This document shows, piece by piece, positions 1 through 7,912 of a stretch of DNA of 64,000 nucleotides; the stretch's first letter is position 1, and every line of letters begins with the position of its first letter. The stretch covers positions 868,001 through 932,000 of the forward strand of contig CAVYHJ010000026.1 in NCBI GenBank assembly GCA_963768165.1. Reading direction: 5' to 3'. Source of the stretch: CAVYHJ01 sp963768165 [NCBI: uncultured bacterium] (GTDB taxonomy: Bacteria; UBP4; UBA4092). The notes under the pieces are model-generated. The model was not told the origin of the DNA. It ran no database searches and saw nothing but the letters and a program-made list of their open reading frames with translations. A program made the translations under genes and the position numbers.

Positions 1-2067
1 TACAACCACACCACTGCCTTTATAGGATATATTTAGTTCTCTTTGAGACAATAAAACCATTGCTGCTCGTTTACTCAATCCCTTTAAATCCGGCATAGAA
101 TTTAAATCTATTGTAGGAACTTCCGGTTTTGTTTCTTTATTATCTTTATAAACCACTGTATGGATTTCATTGACATTAGATATCGCCGATCCAGTATTCG
201 GTAATGCTTGTGCGATTGGCATCAGTTCCGGCATTTTAGGATATATCTTCAGTTGACTTAATGACGCTTCCGCAATATTGCGAAATGCCGGAGCCGCAAC
301 AGTTGCGCCATAATATCCACCCTGGCTTGGCTGGCTAATAAACACGCCAATAACCAACCGCGGTGACTCCACAGGTAAAAATCCAATAAAAGAAGATAAA
401 TATTTCCCCTTAATATATCCCCGTCCTCCTTCAATGGGAACTTGTGCAGTTCCGGTTTTGCCGGCCACTCGATAGTTCGGTATAGCCGCTGCTTTCCCCG
501 TTCCCCGCAAGACGACCCCTTCCATAATTTCCGCCATTGTTGTGGCCGTCGTATAACTGATGACTCGTCGGATTTCCTCAGGTTTATATTCCTTCACCAA
601 TTTATTTTGTGAATTATAAACCGCTTTTACGATATGTGGTTTCATTAGAACTCCGCCATTGGCAATTACACTGACCGCAGAGGCCATTTGAATTGCACTC
701 ACCGATATACTTTGTCCAAAGGATACCCGTGACGTTAATAGCGGCGTCCAAGAGGATATAGGAGCTACCAATCCCGGTGTTTCTCCAGGTAATTCAATTC
801 CTGTCGTACTCCCAAAACCGAATTTTTTGGTATAGTCATATAGAACTCGAGGATTCATTCTCTGTGCGACTTGGTGGATACCGATATTGCTGGATACTTC
901 TATAATTTGCGGGAAGGTTAACATTCCGTAAGGATGGGAATCCCGTAAAACTTTCCCGGCGAACGAAATTTTACCGTTATGCCCATCAAAAGTATCCGTC
1001 AACTTCACCACATTTTCTTCCAGTGCCGCGGCGGCTGTAAAAATTTTAAAGGTGGACCCTGGTTCAACCGCTGATTCGACCGCCCGGTTAACGGCTACAT
1101 TTTTCCATTCATCCTTGGGCACATGCTGAAAATTATCTGGATCATATTTGGGGTAACTCGCTAAAGCTAATATTTCTCCGGTCCTTGGGTCCATCACAAT
1201 AACAAATCCATTTTTTGCTTTATATTTGTCAATGGTCTCCGCCAACTCAGACTCTGCAACATGTTGAATGGTTTCATCCAGGGTCAAATATAATTGGTCC
1301 CCCACAGTAGATAAAAACACATTGTCATCTATCGGAGTGAGCGGATGACCGGAACGATCCTGCAAACTCGACGCATATCCAAAGTTCCCGCCAACCTGTT
1401 CCTGATGCATAAACTCCGATCCGCCAAGAGCTTTGTCCGCTCCCCAACCGGTGGACTCAAGCATCCTATTCGGATAACCTAACCCTACCGGACCCAGCAC
1501 GTGACATGCCAATTCATGATTAGGGTATATCCGCTTAGATACAGGTTCTAACGATAATTCATTGCGGAGATTATACTTCTTTTGTATTTGAGCAATCTGT
1601 TCGGATTGTTCCACACTGATTTCCTTATTTAAAACCAGCCAGGATTTGTTTGTATCTTGTGTCAAAGTATCCAATAGTGTCTTAGAAGACATATTTAAAA
1701 GGGAAGACAATTCATTCGCTAAAATGACATCTAAATCTTTTTTAATCGACTTTTTTATTTTTTCAGCGGATATTTTCTGTAATGCAATATCTTTGGGAGA
1801 AGCAATTAAAGCAAAGAAATCCACACTGGTTGCCAAAGGGTTTCCATTCCGGTCATAGATCCAACCGCGTTTGGGTTCAATGACTTCTTTACGGATATGC
1901 TGATCCGTGGCTTCTTTTTGAAATTTTTCATACGACACGCATTGAAGACTATAAAGACGCAACTCCACAATCCCTAAAAAGCACAAAAATAACCCGAAAA
2001 AAATGGTTATTCTGACACGGTGTTTTGTTGTTGTTTGGTGTACAGAAGTTGTTGAACGTTCGTTCAT
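1..2067 (-). CDS. ftsI: Penicillin-binding protein FtsI/SpoVD type, septal transpeptidase with C-terminal PASTA (3' end outside window)
   Basis: Class B PBP that cross-links septal peptidoglycan at the outer face of the inner membrane. Seen: ATG at 2067, a basic N-terminus, one membrane segment at about residues 22-40, and the PBP-dimer motif KRGWIYDRNGNPLATS near residue 68. All three transpeptidase motifs are present: STFK with Ser338, SSN at 392-394 and KTGTAQ with Lys537. From about residue 655 a PASTA-like stretch begins (MPDLKGLSKRAAMVLLSQ), as in SpoVD and other PASTA-bearing division PBPs. At least 689 residues are visible and the frame is still open at the window edge. It is the last visible gene of the mraZ-STAS-rsmH-ftsL-ftsI cluster, about 115 bp after the ftsL-like stop. 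PASTA usually senses muropeptide or lipid II, which is inference here. Confidence 0.93.
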   Translation of the reverse strand, partial: MNERSTTSVHQTTTKHRVRITIFFGLFLCFLGIVELRLYSLQCVSYEKFQKEATDQHIRKEVIEPKRGWIYDRNGNPLATSVDFFALIASPKDIALQKISAEKIKKSIKKDLDVILANELSSLLNMSSKTLLDTLTQDTNKSWLVLNKEISVEQSEQIAQIQKKYNLRNELSLEPVSKRIYPNHELACHVLGPVGLGYPNRMLESTGWGADKALGGSEFMHQEQVGGNFGYASSLQDRSGHPLTPIDDNVFLSTVGDQLYLTLDETIQHVAESELAETIDKYKAKNGFVIVMDPRTGEILALASYPKYDPDNFQHVPKDEWKNVAVNRAVESAVEPGSTFKIFTAAAALEENVVKLTDTFDGHNGKISFAGKVLRDSHPYGMLTFPQIIEVSSNIGIHQVAQRMNPRVLYDYTKKFGFGSTTGIELPGETPGLVAPISSWTPLLTSRVSFGQSISVSAIQMASAVSVIANGGVLMKPHIVKAVYNSQNKLVKEYKPEEIRRVISYTTATTMAEIMEGVVLRGTGKAAAIPNYRVAGKTGTAQVPIEGGRGYIKGKYLSSFIGFLPVESPRLVIGVFISQPSQGGYYGATVAAPAFRNIAEASLSQLKIYPKMPELMPIAQALPNTGSAISNVNEIHTVVYKDNKETKPEVPTIDLNSMPDLKGLSKRAAMVLLSQRELNISYKGSGVVV

Positions 2068-2181
2068 GCCTTATGCCTTTTCTTTTTCAAACAATGGAAT
2101 TCCTCCTGTTACAATCATTAAATAGGAATACTGTATTCCCCACAATTTTTATTCAATCCACCTCTCACCATCCTCTGCCAA

Positions 2182-2658
2182 TTATTGAATTGTTGCTTTT
2201 GCTTCCGCCTGTGAACCGAAGGCAAAGAGTTTTGTCCACAAGGATAATTTCTCGTTGCCGCTGGACGCATTTGCTTGTTTCACATCAGCAACCGGTTTTA
2301 CTTCTGCGGCCCATGGGGCTGAATAGACCTGCGCCAACTGTTTGTCTTGGGGTGAAATCATTCCCATTGCCAACGCTAACCGCTGTATCCTTGCCGGTTC
2401 TTCTAGTCCAGCGACCTGCTGGACTAAATCTCTCTGCACATTTTGCAAATGTAAATAATCCCTTTGCGCCACAGCCAAATCACTAGATGTTTGGGTCATC
2501 TTGGTTTGAATCTGGAGATAAATTAATGCATATAAAAAAATAAGTCCCAAAATTTCTACTGATTTCCTAACTTTGGCTCCATCCACTCGCGCGGGCATTC
2601 GAGACGCGCGACCCCGTTGAATCCTTTCTAAATCGTTATAAATTATGGCTCGTGACAT
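2182..2658 (-). CDS. ftsL: FtsL-like septum protein (small bitopic coiled-coil)
   Basis: A 158-residue protein in the position where ftsL normally sits, between rsmH and ftsI. It has a basic cytoplasmic N-terminus (about 30 residues), one membrane segment at about 34-50 (SVEILGLIFLYALIYLQ), then a heptad-like region (about 52-90) ending in a stretch where the 'ARIQRLALAMGM' block matches the usual FtsL/FtsB pattern of a short helix before a conserved hydrophobic/Met patch. FtsL family proteins form the FtsQLB complex that activates septal PBP. Sequence conservation in this family is weak, so the call rests on topology, size and locus. The start is strongly supported by AGGAGGTGA eight bases upstream. 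The tail after residue 110 (Ala/Val/Lys rich) looks low in complexity and is longer than in E. coli FtsL. Confidence 0.7.
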   Translation of the reverse strand: MSRAIIYNDLERIQRGRASRMPARVDGAKVRKSVEILGLIFLYALIYLQIQTKMTQTSSDLAVAQRDYLHLQNVQRDLVQQVAGLEEPARIQRLALAMGMISPQDKQLAQVYSAPWAAEVKPVADVKQANASSGNEKLSLWTKLFAFGSQAEAKATIQ

Positions 2659-2686
2659 TTAATCACCTCCTGATTGTGATGTGTGT

Positions 2687-3643
2687 TTAATTTTTTTCAG
2701 CAACACGAAATTTCGCGCTACGCGAACGCGGATTATCCTTAATCTCATCTTCTTTTGCGCAAATTGGTTTGCGGGTAATCAATTTCAATTTCGGTACACG
2801 GGGGCAAATACATAATTCCGGTACACGTCCGCAAACACATTCACCCGCCAATTTACGAAATGCCGTTTTGACCAAACGATCTTCCAAGGAATGAAAACTG
2901 ATAATTCCCACCCTGCCACCGGGCTTGAGACAATCCACTACATCGTTTAAGAATAATTCTAAACTTTCCAGTTCTTGATTCACGGCAATACGCAATGCTT
3001 GAAAAGTTCTAGTGGCAGGATGAATTTTATTTTTCGTTCGATACCCTGTCCCACGGACCGCGTCTTCAATAACTTCCACTAATTGTTGCGTTGTCTCAAT
3101 CCGATTCAGTTTCCGGGTTTCCACAATTCTTTTGGCAATTCGACGTGAATATCTTTCTTCTCCATATTGATAAATCGTATTTGCCAAATCTTCTTCACTC
3201 CATTGGTTGACAATATCTGCCGCCGTAATTCCGCGGCTTTGGTCCATCCGCATATCTAGGAAGCCGGGAGTTCCCATGAAGGCGAACCCCCGGATATGGA
3301 GGGCAAGTTGATAACTCGATATACCCAAATCCAAAAATATCTTGTCGACTTTCGGATAACCGACTTCTTTTAATACAGTTTTTAAATGGCGAAAATCACT
3401 ATGTATGAATTCTTTTTTCGACGGTGTGTCTTGTAAATTGGTTTTGGCGATTTCCAGGGATTCCGCGTCTTTATCCAACCCTATGAAGACCCCCGATGGT
3501 TGAATTTGTTCAACTACGGACAACGCAGCCCCGCCCAACCCGAGAGTGGCATCGACATACAAATCCCCTCCTTTCGGAAATAATTCCTGCAACATTTCAC
3601 GAAGCAGAACGGGTTTGTGAGCGGGACGCGTTGTCCCCTGCAT
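2687..3643 (-). CDS. rsmH: 16S rRNA m4C1402 methyltransferase RsmH (MraW)
   Basis: Methylates N4 of C1402 in the ribosomal P site using SAM. Recognisable blocks are RPAHKPVLLREML at the N-terminus, the SAM-binding stretch VDATLGLGGAALS, DLGISSYQL (family DLGVSSxQ), the middle LDMRMDQSRG block, and GGRVGIISFHSLEDRLVK near the C-terminus, followed by a CVCGRVPELCICP cysteine segment. The frame is open to an ATG at 3694 that overlaps the STAS gene, but the ATG at 3643 is preceded by a GGTGAGG ribosome site at normal spacing and gives the usual family N-terminus, so I prefer it. It is co-directional with mraZ and the division genes. Confidence 0.95.
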   Translation of the reverse strand: MQGTTRPAHKPVLLREMLQELFPKGGDLYVDATLGLGGAALSVVEQIQPSGVFIGLDKDAESLEIAKTNLQDTPSKKEFIHSDFRHLKTVLKEVGYPKVDKIFLDLGISSYQLALHIRGFAFMGTPGFLDMRMDQSRGITAADIVNQWSEEDLANTIYQYGEERYSRRIAKRIVETRKLNRIETTQQLVEVIEDAVRGTGYRTKNKIHPATRTFQALRIAVNQELESLELFLNDVVDCLKPGGRVGIISFHSLEDRLVKTAFRKLAGECVCGRVPELCICPRVPKLKLITRKPICAKEDEIKDNPRSRSAKFRVAEKN

Positions 3644-3677
3644 AAAGGCTAACCTCACCAATAAGAATTTATTTTTT

Positions 3678-4016
3678 CTAGCACAAGGAATCATCGGGAT
3701 ATTTCGTAAAACTCTTCATGGCTTCATATAAACTTGGATACATTTCCAACACCTGGTTGGCACCAAATCGCTTAAAGGGTTCTTTGACATTTGACGGTAG
3801 TCCTGCCAACTTAATATCGCCTTGAAATTGGCGCAATACTCGTTTAAGACCAAGAATTTTGCCCACGGCTGGCCAATCCACTTTATCTACGGCTTCCGCT
3901 TGTAAAACGATTTGCGAGTGACCCTGGGACAATAAATTCATCACCCGGTTTTCCACCGCGCGAATTGTATATTCATTTAAAACTCGGTCTAAATTGAGAA
4001 TTTGTATATCGCTCAT
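3678..4016 (-). CDS. STAS-domain protein (anti-sigma-factor-antagonist-like) inside the dcw operon
   Basis: A 112-residue protein that I read as a single STAS fold: a beta strand (IQILNLDRVLNE), a helix with VENRVMNLLSQGHSQIVLQAEAVDKVDW, and a second half with ILGLKRVLRQFQGDIKLAGLPSNVKEPFKRFG, which matches the SpoIIAA-type order of strand, helix and 'A-gLp..v...F...G'. The usual phosphorylatable Ser/Thr of the D-S/T-sG loop is not obvious: the equivalent segment reads AVDKVDWPAVGKI, so it may not be a phospho-switch. It overlaps the mraZ stop by 4 bp (ATGA), implying translational coupling. STAS proteins act as partner-switching antagonists or scaffolds. The role in division is unknown. The location between mraZ and rsmH is not the common arrangement. 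Confidence 0.75.
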   Translation of the reverse strand: MSDIQILNLDRVLNEYTIRAVENRVMNLLSQGHSQIVLQAEAVDKVDWPAVGKILGLKRVLRQFQGDIKLAGLPSNVKEPFKRFGANQVLEMYPSLYEAMKSFTKYPDDSLC

Positions 4017-4498
4017 TCGGTCCCTTTCTCCGGTGCCATGGTTCCAGAAAAGTGAGGTGCCATGGAACGGGCGATCTCATTTACATTCGTTCTTGACTTT
4101 TCCATTTGCCTCTGCCAATTTTCAGGAGACCATAATTGAATCCGGTACATGGCTCCCACGATAACAACATCTTTATTGATTTGGGCATGCTCTTGTAATA
4201 AATGTTTCGGGATTAAAATTCGACCCAGTTTATCCAAGGTATCATCATGTCCGCTGCTGTAAAAGGTATTTTGGAATGTTTGAAAGTCCGGCTCAAAAGG
4301 AGAGATAGGGGCGAGCTTGTTAGTAATTAGTTCAAAACTAGAAAGTGGATAGACCCATAAGCAATTATCTGTTCCACGTGTAACAACGACCTGGCCTTCT
4401 TCTTCCTGAATAATCCGGGTCGCAAATTTTTTGGGGATACTTAAACGACCTTTGTGGTCTATGCTGTAATAAAACTCACCACGAAAATTGTTTATCAC
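4013..4498 (-). CDS. mraZ: Transcriptional regulator MraZ
   Basis: MraZ is the first gene and DNA-binding autoregulator of the dcw cluster. It forms a ring of SpoVT/AbrB-like swapped-hairpin units. Seen: the N-terminal half carries YYSIDHKGRLSIPKKFA, the classic DxKGRlxiPxxfR signature, and a second copy LDKLGRILIPKHLLQEHA lies near residue 95, as expected for the duplicated domain. The C-terminal tail after about 145 is variable. The start is GTG at 4498 with a GGGG-type ribosome site about 10 bases upstream. The only nearby ATG is out of frame. It is expected to bind the direct repeats in its own leader (separate entry) and so control the downstream STAS, rsmH, ftsL and ftsI genes. Confidence 0.95.
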   Translation of the reverse strand: MINNFRGEFYYSIDHKGRLSIPKKFATRIIQEEEGQVVVTRGTDNCLWVYPLSSFELITNKLAPISPFEPDFQTFQNTFYSSGHDDTLDKLGRILIPKHLLQEHAQINKDVVIVGAMYRIQLWSPENWQRQMEKSRTNVNEIARSMAPHFSGTMAPEKGTE

Positions 4499-4525
4499 TT
4501 GCTCATTTCCCCTTTTATTACTTTT

Positions 4526-4545
4526 TATTTCCCACTATTATCCAC
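4526..4545 (-). promoter_or_regulatory. Putative MraZ-box operator (10-bp-spaced GTGG repeats)
   Basis: On the minus strand two near-identical 10-mers follow each other, GTGGATAATA and GTGGGAAATA, just downstream of the predicted transcription start. Further weaker GGTAG and GGGGAAAT units flank them. Known MraZ boxes are short GTGG/TGGG repeats spaced by about one helical turn in front of mraZ. The match is by eye. Confidence 0.6.
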
Positions 4546-4561
4546 TTTTTACTACCAAGTG

Positions 4562-4590
4562 AGTATAATAGCTATTTTTCTACTTGTCAA
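4562..4590 (-). promoter_or_regulatory. Sigma-70-type promoter of the dcw cluster
   Basis: Minus strand TTGACA (4590-4585), a 17-bp spacer, then TATACT (4567-4562). Five of six bases match the -10 consensus and the -35 is perfect. Transcription would start near 4555, about 57 bases before the mraZ GTG, placing the MraZ-box repeats in the initially transcribed region. Nothing else is recognised between here and the plus-strand promoter at 4811. Confidence 0.8.
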
Positions 4591-4810
4591 GCGAAAAATA
4601 TAATTTTTTTAAGAAATTATTTTTGGTTAACTATGATGACTACAATCTGTTGTGGTTCAAGTAGAAAGAAACCGCAATTTATTGTGGTTAGAACTTATTT
4701 TTTTAACTAAATTCTTTAAAATTACACTAATTGGTGATTCTTTATACGGTTTGGAATGATGAAAAACGATTTTCTTCATCCCAATTCTATGTCAAAAGTG
4801 ATAGAATGGA

Positions 4811-4838
4811 TTGACATAAATTTAAAATCTGCTATAAC
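4811..4838 (+). promoter_or_regulatory. Sigma-70-type promoter for the small membrane protein/metG unit
   Basis: TTGACA at 4811-4816, a 16-bp spacer and TATAAC at 4833-4838. The first gene starts at 4875 after an AGGAGGT ribosome site (4864-4870). It is divergent from the dcw promoter, about 220 bp away. Confidence 0.7.
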
Positions 4839-4874
4839 AGATAGTCTAAAATTCTTAATTTATAGGAGGTAAGA

Positions 4875-5093
4875 ATGCTATTTACTATGGCAAAAGTGTG
4901 TTTTATTCTGTCAATCATTATGTTATTTTTGAGTATGATTACCCGGTTTTTAGGATATGGGACAAAGCAAGGTGGTGCGCCGTGGGCATTTGGAATCACA
5001 CCGGATGCCTATCTACGCTTTGCCAATACATTAGTATTGTATACAATTGCCCTTGGTTTAATGTATTGGATTAAAATCCATTCTATTGGATAA
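4875..5093 (+). CDS. Small two-helix membrane protein of unknown function
   Basis: A 72-residue protein that I do not recognise. Seen: two hydrophobic segments, about residues 6-27 (AKVCFILSIIMLFLSMITRF) and 49-66 (FANTLVLYTIALGLMYWI), separated by a glycine-rich polar loop with GTKQGGAPWAFGITPD. The ribosome site (AGGAGGT, 5 bases before ATG) is the best in the region and a good promoter lies 36 bp upstream, so it is very likely expressed. It precedes metG by 68 bp on the same strand and is probably in the same transcript. A link between the two products is not implied by anything I can see. Confidence 0.7.
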   Translation: MLFTMAKVCFILSIIMLFLSMITRFLGYGTKQGGAPWAFGITPDAYLRFANTLVLYTIALGLMYWIKIHSIG

Positions 5094-5121
5094 ATCGGAT
5101 AACTTTAATAAAATCAAAGGA

Positions 5122-5155
5122 AGGAAAAGTTTTTGCCAAATGGTAAAAACTTCCT
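5122..5155 (+). promoter_or_regulatory. Hairpin in the metG leader that could mask the only ribosome-site-like sequence
   Basis: A 12-nt arm at 5127-5138 (AAGTTTTTGCCA) pairs with 5141-5152 (TGGTAAAAACTT) with one G-U pair, and AGG/CCT bases extend it. The purine-rich AGGAAGGAAA (about 5119-5128), the only Shine-Dalgarno-like sequence before metG, overlaps the 5' arm. There is no U-run, so it is not a standard terminator. Confidence 0.4.
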
Positions 5156-5161
5156 AAGTTT

Positions 5162-6706
5162 ATGTCAAAACCAAAATTTTATATCACAACACCTATCTTT
5201 TATGTAAATGCCGATCCACATATTGGACACGCCTATACCAGTATAGCCTGCGATGCGATGGCAAGGCATAAGCGGTTAGATGGGTATGACGTTTTCTTTC
5301 TGACTGGTGTAGACGAACACGGGCAAAAAGTTGAACTGGCAGCACGCGAAGAAGGAATCACACCCCAGGAATTTGTAGATCGGTTATCTCTCCGATTCAA
5401 GGAAATGAAACAAAAATTGAATCTGACCAATGATGATTTTATTCGGACAACGGAAGAGAGGCATCGTAAAGGGGTTCAGACACTTTATAATAAGAGTTCT
5501 GAAAAAGGCGATGTCTATAAGGGAGATTACGAAGGATGGTATTGCGTCCCCGATGAAACTTTTTTCCCCGAACCACAATTAGGTCCAAATAAAACCTGTC
5601 CGGTATGTGGCCGTCCCGTTGAGAAACTGAAAGAAGAAACTATTTTCTTCAAACTTTCACAATACAAAGACTGGTTTTTAAAATATGTTCAAGAAAATCC
5701 TTCCGTCTTTCAACCGGAATCACGGAAAAATGAAGTCGTACAATTTGTAAAAGGGGAATTACGTGATTTATCCATTACACGTTCTTCCATCAAATGGGGG
5801 ATTCCCGTTCCCAATGAACCGAATCATGTTTTCTATGTGTGGTTTGACGCATTGATTAATTATCTTTCCGCCGTAGGTTATGGCACAGACGAAAAAAGAT
5901 TCAAAGAATGGTGGGGGAATCCGGAGACGGAAATTGTTCATGTAGTTGGGAAAGAGATCTTTCGATTTCATTCTCTCATTTGGTATTCCATGCTGGAGTC
6001 CGCAGGATTACGAAAACCCAGTAAAGTATTTGGACATGGTTGGTGGACAGCCAATGGACAGAAAATCAGTAAGTCTACCGGCAATGTGATTGACCCTTTT
6101 GCGCTCTGCGAAAAATATGGGATTGATGCGATACGTTATTTTCTCTTACGTGAAATACCCTTTGGAGTGGACGGGGACTATAGTGAAAAGGCTTTAATTG
6201 GACGATTTGATAGTGATTTGGCAAATGATTTGGGGAATCTATTAAACCGTACATTAAATATGCTGGAAAAATATTGCAATGCGGCAATCCCTGAAAAACC
6301 GAAGGGTGAACCGGAAATACCAATTCAAGAAGTCATTAATGATGTTAAAAATCATTTCAATAATTTGGCATTCAATGCGGCGCTCTCACGAATCTGGGAC
6401 CCTGTGAAACAAGGAAATAAATATGTTGACCAGTCCGCTCCCTGGACTCATTTTAAGCAAGGAAATCTGGAAAGAGTTGGTGCGATTTTGTACACCACTC
6501 TTGAAACGATACGCATTGTTGCTGTATTGCTATCTCCCGTCATGCCGGAAACCGCGCAAAAAATCTGGTATCAATTGGGAATAGATGAAAAGATTGCAGA
6601 GCGCGGGTATGACTCCATCAAAATATGGGGTGGGCTGACGCCTGGATTAAAAACCCGGAGAGGTGAACCCTTATTTCCACGAATCCAAACCAAGGAAATA
6701 AAATGA
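5162..6706 (+). CDS. metG: Methionyl-tRNA synthetase
   Basis: Class I aminoacyl-tRNA synthetase that charges tRNA-Met. Seen: the HIGH motif as PHIGHAY at residues 19-25, the KMSKS motif as KISKS at 301-305 (AAA at 6062), the FYVWFDALINY active-site region, and a connective peptide with one clear CPVCG knuckle, while the opposite knuckle is degraded (GWYCVPDE), so zinc binding is probably reduced to a single partial site. At 514 residues it is the short form without the C-terminal EMAP/Trbp111-like tRNA-binding domain. It overlaps the next gene by 4 bp (ATGA), indicating a tight operon. The ATG at 5162 gives the standard family N-terminus KPKFYITTPIFYVN but has no close ribosome site. Confidence 0.97.
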   Translation: MSKPKFYITTPIFYVNADPHIGHAYTSIACDAMARHKRLDGYDVFFLTGVDEHGQKVELAAREEGITPQEFVDRLSLRFKEMKQKLNLTNDDFIRTTEERHRKGVQTLYNKSSEKGDVYKGDYEGWYCVPDETFFPEPQLGPNKTCPVCGRPVEKLKEETIFFKLSQYKDWFLKYVQENPSVFQPESRKNEVVQFVKGELRDLSITRSSIKWGIPVPNEPNHVFYVWFDALINYLSAVGYGTDEKRFKEWWGNPETEIVHVVGKEIFRFHSLIWYSMLESAGLRKPSKVFGHGWWTANGQKISKSTGNVIDPFALCEKYGIDAIRYFLLREIPFGVDGDYSEKALIGRFDSDLANDLGNLLNRTLNMLEKYCNAAIPEKPKGEPEIPIQEVINDVKNHFNNLAFNAALSRIWDPVKQGNKYVDQSAPWTHFKQGNLERVGAILYTTLETIRIVAVLLSPVMPETAQKIWYQLGIDEKIAERGYDSIKIWGGLTPGLKTRRGEPLFPRIQTKEIK

Positions 6707-7908
6707 TGGCTGAGTTGGATTCATTGAAGGATATCGTTGTTAAAAAAGTGGATGAGCTTGCCGAAGAATTAAAATCACTGAGTATCAAAATTCATCAAAA
6801 TCCCGAATTGGCTTTCAAAGAAGAAAAAGCAGCCATGTGGCTGACGGAATTCCTCACCAAATACGGGTTTCAAACAGAAAAGGGGATTGGAAATTTACCG
6901 ACGGCTTTTCGTGCTGTTGCCAAGGGAAAAAATACAAGACCTGCCGTTGCGCTATTAGCAGAATATGACGCCCTACCCGGTTTGGGACATGCATGTGGAC
7001 ATAATATTATGGCGACGGCGGGACCGGGGGCGGCGATTGCCGTAAAATTAGCGTTGTCAGAATTGCCCGGCACGATTATTGTCATCGGAACACCCGCGGA
7101 AGAAAATGGTGGTGGAAAAGTTCTATTGGCGAAAAAAGGTGTTTTCAAAAATCTCGATGCCGCTATGATTGTCCATCCGTCAAATACTTATGAAGTTAAT
7201 TACAAGTCCATCGCATGCCAGACATTTCGTGTAGAGTTTTTCGGGAAATCGGCACACGCCGCGGCGGCGCCGGAAAATGGAATTAATGCACTGGACGCCA
7301 TGATTGCCAGTTTCAATATGATTAATGCCTTACGCCAGCATGTAAAACCGGACGTGCGGATTCATGGAATCATCACTCATGGCGGTGAAGCATCGAACAT
7401 CGTTCCCAATTATACCAAAGGGGAATTTACCATCCGTTCCACCGACGACAATTACATGGACCAACTTCAAGAAAGAGTTCTCACTATTTTCAAAGCGGCG
7501 GCTTCTGCCACCGGATGTACCGTCAAATTTGATTTTAATGAAGCGCGTTACGCAACCATGCAGACCAATCAGGCACTGGCTAACGCCTTTGGCAATAATT
7601 TTCGGAAATTAGGATTGCCTGTGCAAGAGCGAGATCCAAAACGGGGAATGGGCTCTTCGGACATGGGGAACGTCAGCCATGAAACGGCAGCGATTCACCC
7701 CTATGTAAAAATTGCGGAATCGGATGTGGCAGGCCATACCCCGGAATTTTGCCAGGCGGCAGTTTCGGAAATGGGTCATAAGGGATTATTGGATGCGGCT
7801 AAAGCGATGGCAATGACGACTCTGGATATATTTTACGATGAGAATTTGAGAAAAGAAATTCAGGATGAGTTTGAGAAAAACGTCACACCGTTAGTCTACG
7901 ACAAATAA
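6703..7908 (+). CDS. M20-family amidohydrolase/peptidase (M20D, AbgB/HipO-like)
   Basis: Metal-dependent hydrolase of N-acyl amino acids, aminobenzoyl-glutamate or small peptides. Seen: the metal-ligand motif GHACGHN near residue 95, GTPAEENGGGK at about 130, the lid/dimerisation domain with FFGKSAHAAAAPENGINAL, and the C-terminal GSSDMGNVSHE and AGHTPEF blocks. The HACGHN and 'GTPAEE-GGGK' combination is typical of the M20D amidohydrolase group (AbgB, HipO, indole-acetyl-amino-acid hydrolases) rather than of DapE. Length (401) is normal. The first ATG overlaps the metG stop by 4 bp, so it is translationally coupled to metG. The substrate cannot be read from sequence. It converges on the pilin-like gene with only 4 bp between stops. 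Confidence 0.9.
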   Translation: MMAELDSLKDIVVKKVDELAEELKSLSIKIHQNPELAFKEEKAAMWLTEFLTKYGFQTEKGIGNLPTAFRAVAKGKNTRPAVALLAEYDALPGLGHACGHNIMATAGPGAAIAVKLALSELPGTIIVIGTPAEENGGGKVLLAKKGVFKNLDAAMIVHPSNTYEVNYKSIACQTFRVEFFGKSAHAAAAPENGINALDAMIASFNMINALRQHVKPDVRIHGIITHGGEASNIVPNYTKGEFTIRSTDDNYMDQLQERVLTIFKAAASATGCTVKFDFNEARYATMQTNQALANAFGNNFRKLGLPVQERDPKRGMGSSDMGNVSHETAAIHPYVKIAESDVAGHTPEFCQAAVSEMGHKGLLDAAKAMAMTTLDIFYDENLRKEIQDEFEKNVTPLVYDK

Positions 7909-7912
7909 ACAA

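Noticed and set aside
2025-2486. Plus-strand frame over the ftsL and ftsI starts
   Set aside because: It is antisense to well-supported dcw genes and has a shadow-frame composition (runs of Leu, Pro and His).
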